Below are positions 7,436 to 15,867 of a stretch of 64,000 nucleotides of DNA, piece after piece (the stretch's first letter is position 1; every line of letters begins with the position of its first letter). The translations under genes were made by a program, and so were the position numbers. The DNA is taken from NCBI GenBank assembly GCA_043798375.1, contig JAZDOS010000028.1:40074-104073 (forward strand), given 5' to 3'. This DNA comes from JAPLMI01 sp043798375. GTDB taxonomy: Bacteria > Omnitrophota > Gorgyraeia > 2-01-FULL-45-10. A model generated the notes under the pieces. That model searched no databases, was not told where the DNA came from, and saw only the letters and a list, made by a program, of their open reading frames with translations.

Positions 7436-8484
7436 TTTAATCCCTTTTTAAGAATCTTCAAAATATGATTGGCCTGTTTTTCGCCTCGCAAAGGATTCTT
7501 CATAAGATCCGCGTAGAGTTGCAGATTATCCACAATCATCATGCCGCTCTTATTTTGAGCCTTGGTAAAGATATATTGATCGGGCGCTTCGATAAGCGTA
7601 AGATTGAACCCCTTATCAATTGCGGAAGCGGATAAAGCTTTTTCGGGAAACTTGTCAAGCGATTCAACATAGACCGATACAATATCGAATATGGCGAAAG
7701 GCGCCACTAACGAGGCTCCCGCCTCCTGTGTAAAGGCATATTTGATCCTTCGGCCCGAAAGCGCGGCAGATGTCATCTCCATTAATTTCCGCGGATTTTG
7801 CGCCCACACATAATAACTTTTCTTTCTCTCGCGCCGTTTTGTCTCCGATTCTACCCATGCGGAAAAAAGATCGTCAAAATTCGTCAGCGCCAGTTTTTTA
7901 TCTTTCTCGGTTACGTACCCCATCCCTATCATCGTATTAATAACTCGCGAAACCATGCCTTTACTCAATCTTGTACGTTCAGAAATTTCTTTCTGTGTCC
8001 ATCTATTCTCGGGCTGGCCAAGAAGGAATTTGGTAACCCTTGCCGCTTTTGGTGAAAATAAAGCTTGCCTCTCGACAACAGCGTCTTTAGGGCGGCTCCT
8101 CCCTTCGGTGTAAATGAATATGTTTCCGCATACTATTTTAGCGTTTCCGCTGAAATCAAGATAGCCTATATTATGCTCATCGCATATTTCCTTTCCCCTC
8201 TCGCTTATAAAAGGAACGGCTATAACTGGGCAATACGAAGGGTTCGTCTCCGTGAATTTCTTCAGAATGACACTGGCATCCCTGATGTACTGAGGATAAC
8301 CGGCCGTTTTTACCTCTACGCAGAAATGATAGGCCTGCTTTTTACCCTTAGCCGTTATTAACAGGTCTATCTCCGCCGTTCTTGTTTTTTTGCTGCGCGC
8401 AATCTTCCAGCAGGAAAGAAATGGAATGCGTTTTTTAAACTCGCCTTCTACTTTCGTAATAAGCTTTTTTTCCGGTATATACAT
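7432..8484 (-). CDS. AbiEi-family type IV antitoxin-like protein with PD-(D/E)XK-like N-terminal domain
   Basis: About 350 residues. The N-terminal part has a nuclease-like pattern, AEIDLLI then HFCVEVKT, followed by YLDFSGNAKI. A winged helix follows (RWTQKEISERTRLSKGMVSR, about residues 163-182), then the AbiEi-type C-terminal domain. I prefer the ATG at 8484 because GGAGGG lies 8 nt upstream; the ATG at 8490 is too close to it. The family represses its own operon and neutralises a nucleotidyltransferase toxin. Whether the N-terminal domain cuts DNA is unknown. A 14-bp inverted repeat lies in the promoter. The partner toxin downstream is broken. Confidence 0.82.
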   Translation of the reverse strand: MYIPEKKLITKVEGEFKKRIPFLSCWKIARSKKTRTAEIDLLITAKGKKQAYHFCVEVKTAGYPQYIRDASVILKKFTETNPSYCPVIAVPFISERGKEICDEHNIGYLDFSGNAKIVCGNIFIYTEGRSRPKDAVVERQALFSPKAARVTKFLLGQPENRWTQKEISERTRLSKGMVSRVINTMIGMGYVTEKDKKLALTNFDDLFSAWVESETKRRERKKSYYVWAQNPRKLMEMTSAALSGRRIKYAFTQEAGASLVAPFAIFDIVSVYVESLDKFPEKALSASAIDKGFNLTLIEAPDQYIFTKAQNKSGMMIVDNLQLYADLMKNPLRGEKQANHILKILKKGLK

Positions 8485-8496
8485 ATACATGCCCTC

Positions 8497-8565
8497 CTAT
8501 ATAGCATAGTATACAAATTGGTAAACTATGCTATATAGTAAACCATACTTTTCCTCATTTGTCAA
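8497..8565 (-). promoter_or_regulatory. AbiEi promoter with 14-bp perfect inverted-repeat operator
   Basis: TTGACA (8565-8560), 17 bp, then TTTACT (8542-8537) form a minus-strand sigma-70 promoter. The arms CTATATAGCATAGT (8497-8510) and ACTATGCTATATAG (8525-8538) are exact inverted repeats. One arm overlaps the -10 and the other abuts the ribosome-binding site. This layout suits autorepression by the winged-helix protein encoded downstream. Confidence 0.8.
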
Positions 8566-8903
8566 GGCAAGGGCTTGAGAATTCCCATCCTGCCCAGGAT
8601 GAGCAGCATCAGGCTATAGAGGGTTATAGCGCATAAAAGCTTTGCCAGTTCGAGGATTAAATTTTCTCCGCCTTTCAGAATATTCTTCCCGCAGACATAC
8701 ATCATAAATATACCGATGAGATTGCTCATCCAGTAGAATATGAGCACTGTAAGGAGAAAGTCGGACGGGAATAGCCTGATAAACAGGTTTGCGCATAGAT
8801 AGGAAATCGGGATATTTATGAATGCGTCGTTCCAGAAGGTGAACGGCGAAAGGAGCCACCCGATAAAAAATATCAGCTTGTTCAGGACAGGTCTCATACT
8901 CAA
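8562..8903 (-). CDS. Small multi-pass membrane protein of unknown function
   Basis: 113 residues with three to four hydrophobic segments (about 8-28, 30-45, 48-70 and 87-106). I do not recognise the family. The start overlaps the stop of the EamA gene by 4 nt (ATGA), so the two are cotranslated and probably cooperate. Its stop lies against the -35 of the AbiEi promoter. Confidence 0.65.
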   Translation of the reverse strand: MSMRPVLNKLIFFIGWLLSPFTFWNDAFINIPISYLCANLFIRLFPSDFLLTVLIFYWMSNLIGIFMMYVCGKNILKGGENLILELAKLLCAITLYSLMLLILGRMGILKPLP

Positions 8904-9292
8904 TTACTCGTCAATATCAGGGCTATACCGGCTACTCCCGCGGGCCGGATACGTTCGCCAAGAAACAAAAGTCCGGTAAACATAACAAAGACAGGCGTGA
9001 GCGCCAGAAACGGCACTGACAGCGAAATATCCGTCAGCTTGAGCGCCCTATAATAAAGGAAGGCGGCAAAGAATTCGAACGGCAGGACGTAAAGAAGTAT
9101 TGTCCTGATGAGCTCGGGGCTTACAGGCGCTATCTTGTTTGAAAAGAAGTACAGGCCTAGAAACGGCGTGGAAAGAAGAAGCGAAAACCATCCGACAAGA
9201 TATTCGTCACCGGTCTTCGAAAGGATCCTTTTCGCTATCGGGTCTGTTGACGCTGCAAAAATAGCGGATAATAACGCGTATAAAGCCCACAC
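8900..9292 (-). CDS. EamA/DMT-family transporter, half-size
   Basis: 130 residues with four predicted helices and EamA signatures (WALYALLSAIFAASTDPIAK at the start; LALTPVFVMFTGLLFLGER near the end). Full EamA permeases are about 290 residues with ten helices. This is one repeat unit, like SMR-type or split DMT proteins that work as dimers. The substrate cannot be predicted. It is coupled to the small membrane protein downstream. The truncated small gene 4 bp upstream (9296-9403) suggests rearrangement at its 5' side. Confidence 0.8.
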   Translation of the reverse strand: MWALYALLSAIFAASTDPIAKRILSKTGDEYLVGWFSLLLSTPFLGLYFFSNKIAPVSPELIRTILLYVLPFEFFAAFLYYRALKLTDISLSVPFLALTPVFVMFTGLLFLGERIRPAGVAGIALILTSN

Positions 9293-9295
9293 TAT

Positions 9296-9403
9296 TTACA
9301 CTGCTTCTTTTTCGTTCTCCTCTACGAACCTTTTGATCTCTTCGAGGTTTTCCAGTATAAGGCGGGCCTTGCTCATCCCGAACGTAAACGGATATCTGTC
9401 CAT
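9296..9403 (-). pseudogene. Truncated copy of the small gene at 11039-11206
   Basis: From the ATG at 9403 it encodes 35 residues (MDRYPFTFGMSKARLILENL and so on). This is nearly identical to the C-terminal two thirds of the intact 55-residue protein. Further upstream the similarity continues weakly (IFKGRDSSEMDRY) but about six codons are lost and an in-frame stop precedes it. It is most likely a decayed duplicate, although a 35-residue product cannot be excluded. Confidence 0.6.
9309..9395. repeat. 87-bp direct repeat, left copy
   Basis: This is identical to 11055-11141 except for one base. It lies within the truncated small gene. With its partner it brackets the DUF4143 ATPase gene. Confidence 0.9.
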
Positions 9404-9495
9404 CTCCGACGAATCCCGCCCCTTAAAAATCTACTTTTTCAGCGCCCTCTTTGTTTGTCCGATTTCCATGCCGTCTTTGGCAAAATACAGATGCG

Positions 9496-10827
9496 TTACA
9501 GATTCCCCGCTTCCCGAGCCAATCTTTTCATCTGTTCTGCCATATACAGCGGTAGTGTTAACACTTTATCATGCAAAGACAATTTCTCCTGCGAAAAACG
9601 TACACCAAACAATGATTTCTTTTCTTCAATAAACAGTTTTAGTGATTTAAGCGTGCCGGTTTTTCCCGCCTTGACCTCCACCGGCAATATCAGGGAAGCT
9701 ACCGCCACAACATAATCAACCTCAGCCGAGCTGTTTCTTTTATCACGCGCCCAGAAAAACAGGCTGCGCTCTAAATAACTGTCAGAATGGCCCCTTAATT
9801 CCTGGCCGATAAACTGTTCCGTTACGGCGCCGGCGTTAATCTGAAAAAAATTATTCGTTAATGTAAGTTCCGCTTGCAGGCCGCAGGCATTCTGCATCAG
9901 CCCTACATCAAGGAAGTTTAATTTGAATTTCATCTCATTAACTTGCGCTTCCAGGGGGAGCCCTGAAGCGGCGGTAGCATATACCGGATAAATAATACCG
10001 GATAATCTTAAAAGGTTAAGCGCCTGTTTAATATCCCTTGATTTGCTATCGGGGTCGATATTCGAATATTTAATGCGGTCTCCAACGAGCCGCGGAGCTT
10101 CATCTAATATCTTTCGCAAATATTTGTGCTCGGAAGATTTAGCGTATTTCCCAAAATCACTCCGATATGTTTGAAGCAGGGAATTTTGGAGTCGCTGACA
10201 ATTTAAAAAATTTCCGCTTTCGAGATACTCTTTAACTACTGCCGGCATACCTCCCACAATAAGATATACCCGCAACAAATCCATCAGCTTCTGATGTACC
10301 GCGTTATCAAATACGCTGTTCAATCGAATTTCCCGAAGATGACGCCGCAACAACTCATTTCCGGATGCCGTTAAAAACTCGCCAAATGACAAGGGCTCAA
10401 GATATATAAACTGAATTCTCCCCACCGGCATTTTAAAATCCGGACTGTTAAGAGCGAATTCCATCAATGAACCCGCCCCAATAACGGCAAGCCGATCATA
10501 CTTTTCTTTGAAATACCGCAAGGCCATTATCGCGTTAGGGCATTCCTGTATCTCATCAAGAAAGAGCAATGTTTTCCCTGCTTCTATGTTTTCGCCCATA
10601 AGAAGCTGCAGTTTATTAATAATCTCACCGGGATCAAACGTGGTAAAACATTGTTTAAGTTCAGGCCTAAATTCAAAATTGACAATAACTATATTTTTAA
10701 ATGCCTTCTTTCCAAACTCTTCCACGATGTAACTTTTACCTACTTGCCGTGCCCCTCGCAGCAATAAGGGCATCCTGTCTTTATGCTCTTTCCAGTTAAA
10801 TAAATCTCTTTCTATGTCTCTTTTCAT
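9496..10827 (-). CDS. AAA ATPase with DUF4143 domain
   Basis: 443 residues. Walker A LLLRGARQVGKSYIVEEFG (about 21-39) and Walker B LLFLDEIQECP (about 87-97) are intact. The C-terminal DUF4143 domain ends with a PDDEXK-like segment (RNSSAEVDYVVAV, then LPVEVKAGKTG). This common archaeal and bacterial family is patchily distributed and of unknown function; links to defence or DNA metabolism have been suggested. It stands alone, with its own palindromic promoter region, between 87-bp direct repeats, so it looks like an inserted cassette. The ribosome-binding site is weak. Confidence 0.85.
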   Translation of the reverse strand: MKRDIERDLFNWKEHKDRMPLLLRGARQVGKSYIVEEFGKKAFKNIVIVNFEFRPELKQCFTTFDPGEIINKLQLLMGENIEAGKTLLFLDEIQECPNAIMALRYFKEKYDRLAVIGAGSLMEFALNSPDFKMPVGRIQFIYLEPLSFGEFLTASGNELLRRHLREIRLNSVFDNAVHQKLMDLLRVYLIVGGMPAVVKEYLESGNFLNCQRLQNSLLQTYRSDFGKYAKSSEHKYLRKILDEAPRLVGDRIKYSNIDPDSKSRDIKQALNLLRLSGIIYPVYATAASGLPLEAQVNEMKFKLNFLDVGLMQNACGLQAELTLTNNFFQINAGAVTEQFIGQELRGHSDSYLERSLFFWARDKRNSSAEVDYVVAVASLILPVEVKAGKTGTLKSLKLFIEEKKSLFGVRFSQEKLSLHDKVLTLPLYMAEQMKRLAREAGNL

Positions 10828-10843
10828 GGCTAATTCTTTCTAT

Positions 10844-10899
10844 ATATGGCTAATATACAAAGGTATAGTATACCAATATTGGCTATAATACAAGGTATA
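10844..10899 (-). promoter_or_regulatory. Repeat-rich control region of the DUF4143 ATPase gene
   Basis: Two direct repeats (ATATGGCTAATATACAAAGG near 10844 and ATATTGGCTATAATACAAGG near 10876), spaced by 32 bp, flank the perfect palindrome GGTATAGTATACC (10862-10874). The pattern fits an operator. The rest of the gap to 11038 holds only a short GCCGGA/TCCGGC hairpin near 10953. Confidence 0.55.
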
Positions 10900-11038
10900 T
10901 TTACGAGTCTGTTATTTACGAGTCGAAATTATAGAGGGGTTTTAAACCGGATTGAGAACGCCGGATTTATCCGGCAAAATAGGCATAATAAGGCCCTCTT
11001 AAAAACGCTCTCATTTCATTGAAACTGCAGGGGCGGGG

Positions 11039-11206
11039 CTATTGAGTGTCGTTCTTTTCGTTCTCCTCTACGAACCTCTTGATCTCTTCGAGGTTTTCCA
11101 GTATAAGGCGGGCCTTGCTCATCCCGAACGTAAACGGATATTTATCGTCTTCACTGCGCCTCACTATCAATACGGGCTTACCCTTAAACTCGCTTCTCTC
11201 TACCAT
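11039..11206 (-). CDS. Small conserved-looking protein, unknown family
   Basis: 55 residues: MVERSEFKGKPVLIVRRSED, DKYPFTFGMSKARLILENLE, EIKRFVEENEKNDTQ. It has a beta-rich start and an amphipathic helix at the end, faintly like the PC4-type single-strand-binding fold, but I cannot assign it. The ATG at 11206 overlaps the end of the flippase gene by 23 nt, so it belongs to that transcript. A broken second copy at 9296-9403 lies beyond the ATPase cassette. Confidence 0.6.
   Translation of the reverse strand: MVERSEFKGKPVLIVRRSEDDKYPFTFGMSKARLILENLEEIKRFVEENEKNDTQ
11055..11141. repeat. 87-bp direct repeat, right copy
   Basis: Partner of 9309-9395 with one mismatch (C for T at the sixth codon of the shared helix). 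It lies inside the intact small gene. The copies are 1,746 bp apart, and recombination between them would delete the ATPase gene. Confidence 0.9.
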
Positions 11207-12413
11207 CTATTCCCCCTTTTTTATACACCAGAATAATCCATAAAAGCGCCACCGCTTCAACGATGACAAAAGATACGGAAGCACCAATCATACCATATAT
11301 CGGCATAAGAATAAAGTTTAAAATTAAACTAAGGCCTGCGCAGGCCCCTGCCTGCCGCAGGACGTCTTTCTCGCGGCCGCAGGCGATGAGCGCCGTCGAA
11401 TACGGAAGGTTGAATAAAATCAGGACGAGCCCTATCGTCATGATGCTCAAAGGAAGGCTTGCCGGCAGGTACTCCGCGCCTACCGTAACCGTGATAAGAT
11501 ATTTATTAAAAAGGCCGAGAGGCACCAGGATCACTACCGTGAAACCGGCGGCCATTTTTAAAAATTTATTTATGCTGTCGCGAAATCCGGCTTTGTCAAG
11601 GCAGAAAGACGCTGACAGCCTCGGCAGCATGGCGCCTGCCAGAAAAAGCATAAAGACAGCCACGGTTCCCGTAACCCTGCGCGAGACCGTGAAGTACCCG
11701 ACTTCCTGAAGCGGCCTGAAGAGCCCCAATATAAAAATGTCGAGGACATTGTAGACCTGAACGCATAATGAAATAAGCCATATCACAAAGGCCCCCGACA
11801 GGTGCCCTATCATCGTTTTAAAATCGGCCATCTTCATCTTAAAGCCGAACCGTAATCGCGCCAAATACACGGTGATTATCGGCAGGGTCGCCGCAAGATA
11901 AAGTATGGGTGCCCTGAAAAGATCGGCCGGGCTTTTTACAAAAAGATAGATCAGGCCTACCTGCAATACGGACGTGACCGTAAACGATATGAAAACCATA
12001 TGCATTTCTTCAAGGCCCTGGAACGCCCACTCGGTAGCGAAGGCAAAGATAAATAGTATGAAGGCGGACTCGAAGATAAGCGCTTTTAATATAGGCGAAT
12101 GAGACGACATGAACGTCGCGCCGGTCAGGAAAAACACTATGATCGCCGCTATGAAGAAACGTAAAGACACGATCTCGGAGACGTAATTCGATACGAGCGG
12201 CCTGTTTTTCGCGACCTCTCTTGTGCCGTAGGTGGAAAGCCCCATATCGATGAAATTCGCCAGGAAGAATATAAGGGTAAAGACATAGGAGATGTAGCCG
12301 AACGCAACCGGTGCGAGCGCCCTGGCAAGATAGATAAATAGGATTATACTAAAAAGGCTCGCTACAATATTGGAAGCGGCCATCCACATAAAATTTTTAG
12401 ATAATTTTTCCAC
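11184..12413 (-). CDS. Oligosaccharide flippase (Wzx-type, MATE/MOP superfamily)
   Basis: 409 residues starting at GTG, with about 12 hydrophobic helices and typical Wzx features (ARALAPVAFGYISYVFTLIF near the start; YLPASLPLSIMTIGLVLILF near residue 330). Wzx proteins move undecaprenyl-linked repeat units across the inner membrane. Start and upstream stop overlap as TAGTG, so it is coupled to the AsmA-like gene. The expected polymerase and glycosyltransferases are not nearby, so the polymer it serves is unclear. The exopolysaccharide operon at 891-5196 lacks a flippase and could use this one. Confidence 0.88.
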   Translation of the reverse strand: MEKLSKNFMWMAASNIVASLFSIILFIYLARALAPVAFGYISYVFTLIFFLANFIDMGLSTYGTREVAKNRPLVSNYVSEIVSLRFFIAAIIVFFLTGATFMSSHSPILKALIFESAFILFIFAFATEWAFQGLEEMHMVFISFTVTSVLQVGLIYLFVKSPADLFRAPILYLAATLPIITVYLARLRFGFKMKMADFKTMIGHLSGAFVIWLISLCVQVYNVLDIFILGLFRPLQEVGYFTVSRRVTGTVAVFMLFLAGAMLPRLSASFCLDKAGFRDSINKFLKMAAGFTVVILVPLGLFNKYLITVTVGAEYLPASLPLSIMTIGLVLILFNLPYSTALIACGREKDVLRQAGACAGLSLILNFILMPIYGMIGASVSFVIVEAVALLWIILVYKKGGIDGREKRV

Positions 12414-13600
12414 TACTTCTTGATCATCCCCTTAAACAAATCTATATATTCTTTTGCCTTTTCGAGGTCGCTCTTAGGCCCTCCGGCGTCCTGGCCCTTG
12501 TTGGCCGCCTTCTCAATTGCCTGCGATATTTTATCTATGGCCATGGCCGCAAGGGCCTGTTTCGATATGGGCCCCAGATAAAATCTCGGGTTCTCCATGT
12601 CTCCCTTTATCTTAAAATCAAAGACTATTTCACCGGAGGATGAAGTAAAATATTTAATCAGGTCGGGCACGGTCGTATCCCAGAACTGGGCATTCTCATA
12701 TCCCGGCTTCACGTAAAATTTTAAACCCTCAAGATGTATTTCGTTCGTTGACCCAAGGCTGCCGTTATCAAAATCGAATATGAGCGTTCCTGAGAATGTG
12801 CCGCTTCTGAATACGAACGGTGAATATCGGTCATAATACGGCTCGAACGGCAAAATCTCCACACCCCACACCTCGAACCTGTTTGACATTGTAAGCCTCG
12901 GCGCCGTGGGATCCATGCTGACAACCCACCTGACGACCTCGCTTGAATGGCCGCTGACAAGGCCCTCTCCGGTCGAACTTAAGCCAAGCACCCTGGAATA
13001 TCTATCGTCAAACTTAACGGATATTTCCGAATTGACATTCTCAAAGGTAATCAGATGCGGCCGCGAAAGCCGGAACCTGTCCGTAAAAATTATCCTGCCG
13101 TCTTTCAGTAAAAATTTTTCAGGGAGCTTAATGAGGGCCGCCGGATTAATGCCCGCTTGCGACGGCGGCGGAGAGCTCGGATAATTTTGCGCCTGAACCG
13201 CTTCCGGAGCCTTTTTAATCATGAGGGCCTGTATTTCGGACAGGTTGCACCTTCCGTCGCCGAGCCTCTCGATGTTCAGTATTGGCCTATTAAAAACCGG
13301 ATCCAGAATTTCAAACCCCTCGGCCGGCGTCTTTCCCTTCATCCTGTAGCCGCAAGAGGCCTCTTCCATTTCAATCAGGCAGCTATTGGAAAAGTGAGGC
13401 GGGTTCAAAATTTTAAAACCGTTGATAACAATCCTGCCGGATTTCGCGTCAAAATTTATCTTATCTATCCTGACGTAATCTGGAAGGTAGCCTCGGATGA
13501 TCTTGTCGGCTGAATACTGGACGAGCTGATACCTGTAAATAAATATTGCCGCGGCGGCCAGGGCGGCAATAACGATGAGCGCTATCAAAATCTTTTTCAT
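12413..13600 (-). CDS. AsmA-like / DUF748-type envelope protein
   Basis: 395 residues: one N-terminal TM anchor (about 4-23), then a beta-rich periplasmic body with an AsmA-type opening (YLPDYVRIDKINFDAKSGRI) and a closing block (FDFKIKGDMENPRFYLGPIS). AsmA and DUF748 proteins form bridge-like structures thought to carry phospholipids towards the outer membrane. The C-terminal 50 residues are charged. It overlaps PAC2 upstream by 4 nt and the flippase downstream by 1 nt. I assign it by fold-like pattern, not by a named orthologue. Confidence 0.72.
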   Translation of the reverse strand: MKKILIALIVIAALAAAAIFIYRYQLVQYSADKIIRGYLPDYVRIDKINFDAKSGRIVINGFKILNPPHFSNSCLIEMEEASCGYRMKGKTPAEGFEILDPVFNRPILNIERLGDGRCNLSEIQALMIKKAPEAVQAQNYPSSPPPSQAGINPAALIKLPEKFLLKDGRIIFTDRFRLSRPHLITFENVNSEISVKFDDRYSRVLGLSSTGEGLVSGHSSEVVRWVVSMDPTAPRLTMSNRFEVWGVEILPFEPYYDRYSPFVFRSGTFSGTLIFDFDNGSLGSTNEIHLEGLKFYVKPGYENAQFWDTTVPDLIKYFTSSSGEIVFDFKIKGDMENPRFYLGPISKQALAAMAIDKISQAIEKAANKGQDAGGPKSDLEKAKEYIDLFKGMIKK

Positions 13601-14520
13601 TGGTTCTTTTTAAACAGGCCGAGGAACCTGTCTTCATATGCGCCGTACAAATCCCATCTATCCAGTTCGATTTTCAGCAAAATCGCCTTCGCCTTATCGC
13701 CCTCGGCTTCCAGAAAAAGCCTCTCTATCTTCTCCACGATGTAGGGCGGCACCTTCTTCTCGGCCTGATGCGGCTCGCGGCCCGGCTGGCTTTCTATCGT
13801 CAATACATCCTTTACCCTGTCCTCTATCATGGACATCTTCTCGTCCATGTCTTTAATAAAATCCTCGAGCTCCTTCAAATCGATCTTAAATTTCAGGATG
13901 CGCTGCAATACATCGATTATCGCCGCGGATGCCTTCGGGTTCGGGAGGCTTATCGCGTATTGGGGCATCGTCGCCAGAAGGCACAGCGCCTCTATGCCCT
14001 TCTTCTCGGCAAAGCCCAGAAGAAGCCCGTTCATTCCTGATATGTGGCCGTTTTCCATGGGGCTTATGCCGAAGCTTGCGATGATATCAAGAAGTGTTTT
14101 ATTGTTGACCGCGCCGTATACGTGCGGAGATTCCTTGTAACTTATAGGAAAAGGAAAGGCCGCCCCTGTATATATTCTTGAGACCCTGAACCTGGAGGCA
14201 AGATCGATAACCTTACTCAATAGCTCAATGCCGCCGGCGCCTGCCACATGAGCCTCGCCTTTGAATATGACGAGCTCCGGATTGCGGGTATAGTAGAAGG
14301 CGTTCTGCGGGTTTGGCGGAAGCGATGCTATGCCGTTCTCGACTACGACCGAATCGAGCAAAGTCAACGGGTTTACTTTTATCTCGGCGAATCTGGAAGC
14401 CTTTAACTTCTTCTGCAGGTAGTCGACCACTCCCAGCGCGACGCTGCCCATACCCGGCCAACCGCCTATCATCACAGGCCGGACAAAATCTATATTCTTA
14501 TATATTTTAATTTCTTCCAT
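13597..14520 (-). CDS. PAC2-family protein (proteasome-assembly-chaperone-like)
   Basis: 307 residues. The PAC2 core is visible from MIGGWPGMGSVALGVVDYLQ (17-36) to GFAEKKGIEALCLLATMPQY. Family members form purine-nucleoside-phosphorylase-like folds. In archaea and actinobacteria they accompany proteasomes, but in most bacteria no function is known. The C-terminal about 90 residues contain a helical, coiled-coil-like stretch (IKDMDEKMSMIEDRVKDVL). No proteasome genes are in the window. It overlaps the nuclease gene by 14 nt and the AsmA-like gene by 4 nt. Confidence 0.82.
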   Translation of the reverse strand: MEEIKIYKNIDFVRPVMIGGWPGMGSVALGVVDYLQKKLKASRFAEIKVNPLTLLDSVVVENGIASLPPNPQNAFYYTRNPELVIFKGEAHVAGAGGIELLSKVIDLASRFRVSRIYTGAAFPFPISYKESPHVYGAVNNKTLLDIIASFGISPMENGHISGMNGLLLGFAEKKGIEALCLLATMPQYAISLPNPKASAAIIDVLQRILKFKIDLKELEDFIKDMDEKMSMIEDRVKDVLTIESQPGREPHQAEKKVPPYIVEKIERLFLEAEGDKAKAILLKIELDRWDLYGAYEDRFLGLFKKNQ

Positions 14521-15097
14521 TTTCGGCGCCCCAGAGGCCTTTTCGTTTAACTCTTGCCTCTTGCTGCAATTTAAGAAAATATCCGGCCCTCGAAACGTTC
14601 GGCGGAATCGTCATGACCTGGCCGTAACCCTCTTCGAGGATCTTCGCGTTAACAAAGGTCCCGTCTTCAAGGTAAACGTAGGCAAGCATCCTTCCATACT
14701 TATCATATTTTTCGACATCGGCCTGGAGCCTTACTGATTTACCCGCGCATAACGATTTGGTAAAATCGCGGGCCCTCCTACCCATCGCCTGTATCGTTTT
14801 AATACCTTTATCGCTCTTCTTCGAGTCACTTAAAAGTTTCCGGCTGTAATGCAGCTCCGGGGTATCTACGCCTATGAGGCGGACCCTGCGGCCGTCCGAA
14901 AGCTTTAACGTATCTCCGTCGACAACGCGCTCGACATAGCAAAATTCCTCTTTGGCCTCCAGATATTTCGTAAAAGGCGGGGACTTAAAACCGAGGTAAA
15001 TTACAGACGCTATGACAAGCGCCGCTATCTGCAGGTTCCTGATGTCTTTTTTAATAGTATGTCTCTTCTTCGGAAACGAGCTTGCCGGCCGCGTCAT
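14507..15097 (-). CDS. Membrane-anchored staphylococcal-nuclease-like protein
   Basis: 196 residues. An N-terminal hydrophobic helix (about 26-39) is followed by an SNase fold: VVDGDTLKLSDGRRVRLIGV, DTPELHY, AVE-like DVEKYDKYGRMLAYVYL, and the C-terminal helix ending RKGLWG. Catalytic Arg and Asp positions of thermonuclease are present in RLIGVDTPE and YGRMLA. It is probably secreted or periplasmic and cuts nucleic acid. The ATG at 15097 overlaps the previous gene by 47 nt and has no ribosome-binding site, so the true start may be further in. Confidence 0.8.
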   Translation of the reverse strand: MTRPASSFPKKRHTIKKDIRNLQIAALVIASVIYLGFKSPPFTKYLEAKEEFCYVERVVDGDTLKLSDGRRVRLIGVDTPELHYSRKLLSDSKKSDKGIKTIQAMGRRARDFTKSLCAGKSVRLQADVEKYDKYGRMLAYVYLEDGTFVNAKILEEGYGQVMTIPPNVSRAGYFLKLQQEARVKRKGLWGAENGRN

Positions 15098-15755
15098 ATT
15101 TTTTAATTACTTTTTTGCGTCCGCCTTCCGGCCCCGCCAGTTCCTCCGAGACCTGCACATTCTGCGCCGGCAGGACGGTGGATTGTGCCATGGGTACCGG
15201 TTGCGCGCGCGGCGCGGGACGTCGATAGACCCTTTTCGGCTGAGATGGCTGGGTAATGGCGTCAAGAAGCGCGCCCCCGATAACTCCGGTACCCGCGCCT
15301 ATCAGCGCGCCGGTGCCGGCGTTGCCGCCCGACGCACCTGATGCGATCGCGCCGGTGCCGGCGCCCAAGAGCCCCTGTTTCAGGACCTTCTGAGTGCCTG
15401 ATTCCTGCGGCGGCTCTTCGTAATAATAATCCTCGGGCTGATCATCGTAGTAATAATCGTCATCCGCGGGCGGCGGCTGCGCTGCCCTCCTGCGAACGGG
15501 CCTGGATGAGGATGAAGGCGTCGTAATGGCATCGAGTAGAATACCTCCTATCGCTCCGGTCCCGGCTCCTATCAAAGCGCCCTTGCCGGCATTACCGCCG
15601 GACGCGCCTGATGCGATCGCGCCGGTGCCCGCGCCGAGCAGCCCCTGCTTCAGGACATTTTTCATCGTGTCATCATCCTGGCAATAAGCGAGGCTTGCGA
15701 TGAATACGGTTGTCAAAAACACGGCCAAGGCCGTTAACATATTAAATTTCTTCAT
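15051..15755 (-). CDS. Secreted glycine-zipper protein with duplicated GGNAG block
   Basis: 234 residues from the ATG at 15755 (MKKFNMLTALAVFL). A longer frame to 15824 would only translate the palindrome at 15780-15809. A signal peptide ends near AYCQ. Two near-identical glycine-zipper blocks (LLGAGTGAIASGASGGNAG, then GALIGAGTG) are separated by a Tyr/Pro/Glu-rich linker (about 91 residues apart), with a basic Pro-rich stretch and an acidic tail. Glycine zippers form membrane-inserting helices or oligomers in outer-membrane lipoproteins. The exact role is unknown. Confidence 0.72.
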   Translation of the reverse strand: MKKFNMLTALAVFLTTVFIASLAYCQDDDTMKNVLKQGLLGAGTGAIASGASGGNAGKGALIGAGTGAIGGILLDAITTPSSSSRPVRRRAAQPPPADDDYYYDDQPEDYYYEEPPQESGTQKVLKQGLLGAGTGAIASGASGGNAGTGALIGAGTGVIGGALLDAITQPSQPKRVYRRPAPRAQPVPMAQSTVLPAQNVQVSEELAGPEGGRKKVIKKYDAAGKLVSEEETYY

Positions 15756-15779
15756 AAGCGTATCAACCTCCATATTTAT

Positions 15780-15809
15780 CCCGTTAGAAAGGACGTCCTT
15801 TCTAACGGG
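15780..15809. repeat. Perfect 30-bp palindrome (CCCGTTAGAAAGGAC type)
   Basis: CCCGTTAGAAAGGAC is joined directly to its reverse complement. It lies in the leader of the glycine-zipper gene. The outer arm CCGTTAGAAA recurs at 50610-50659 beside valS. Confidence 0.85.
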
Positions 15810-15867
15810 GTTTATCATAATCAAATATACATTATAAACGCGAAAAATTCAAGAAAATAAAAGAAGA

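Noticed and set aside
15756..15824. N-terminal extension of the glycine-zipper protein
   Set aside because: It only reads through the palindrome at 15780-15809. The signal peptide starts at 15755.
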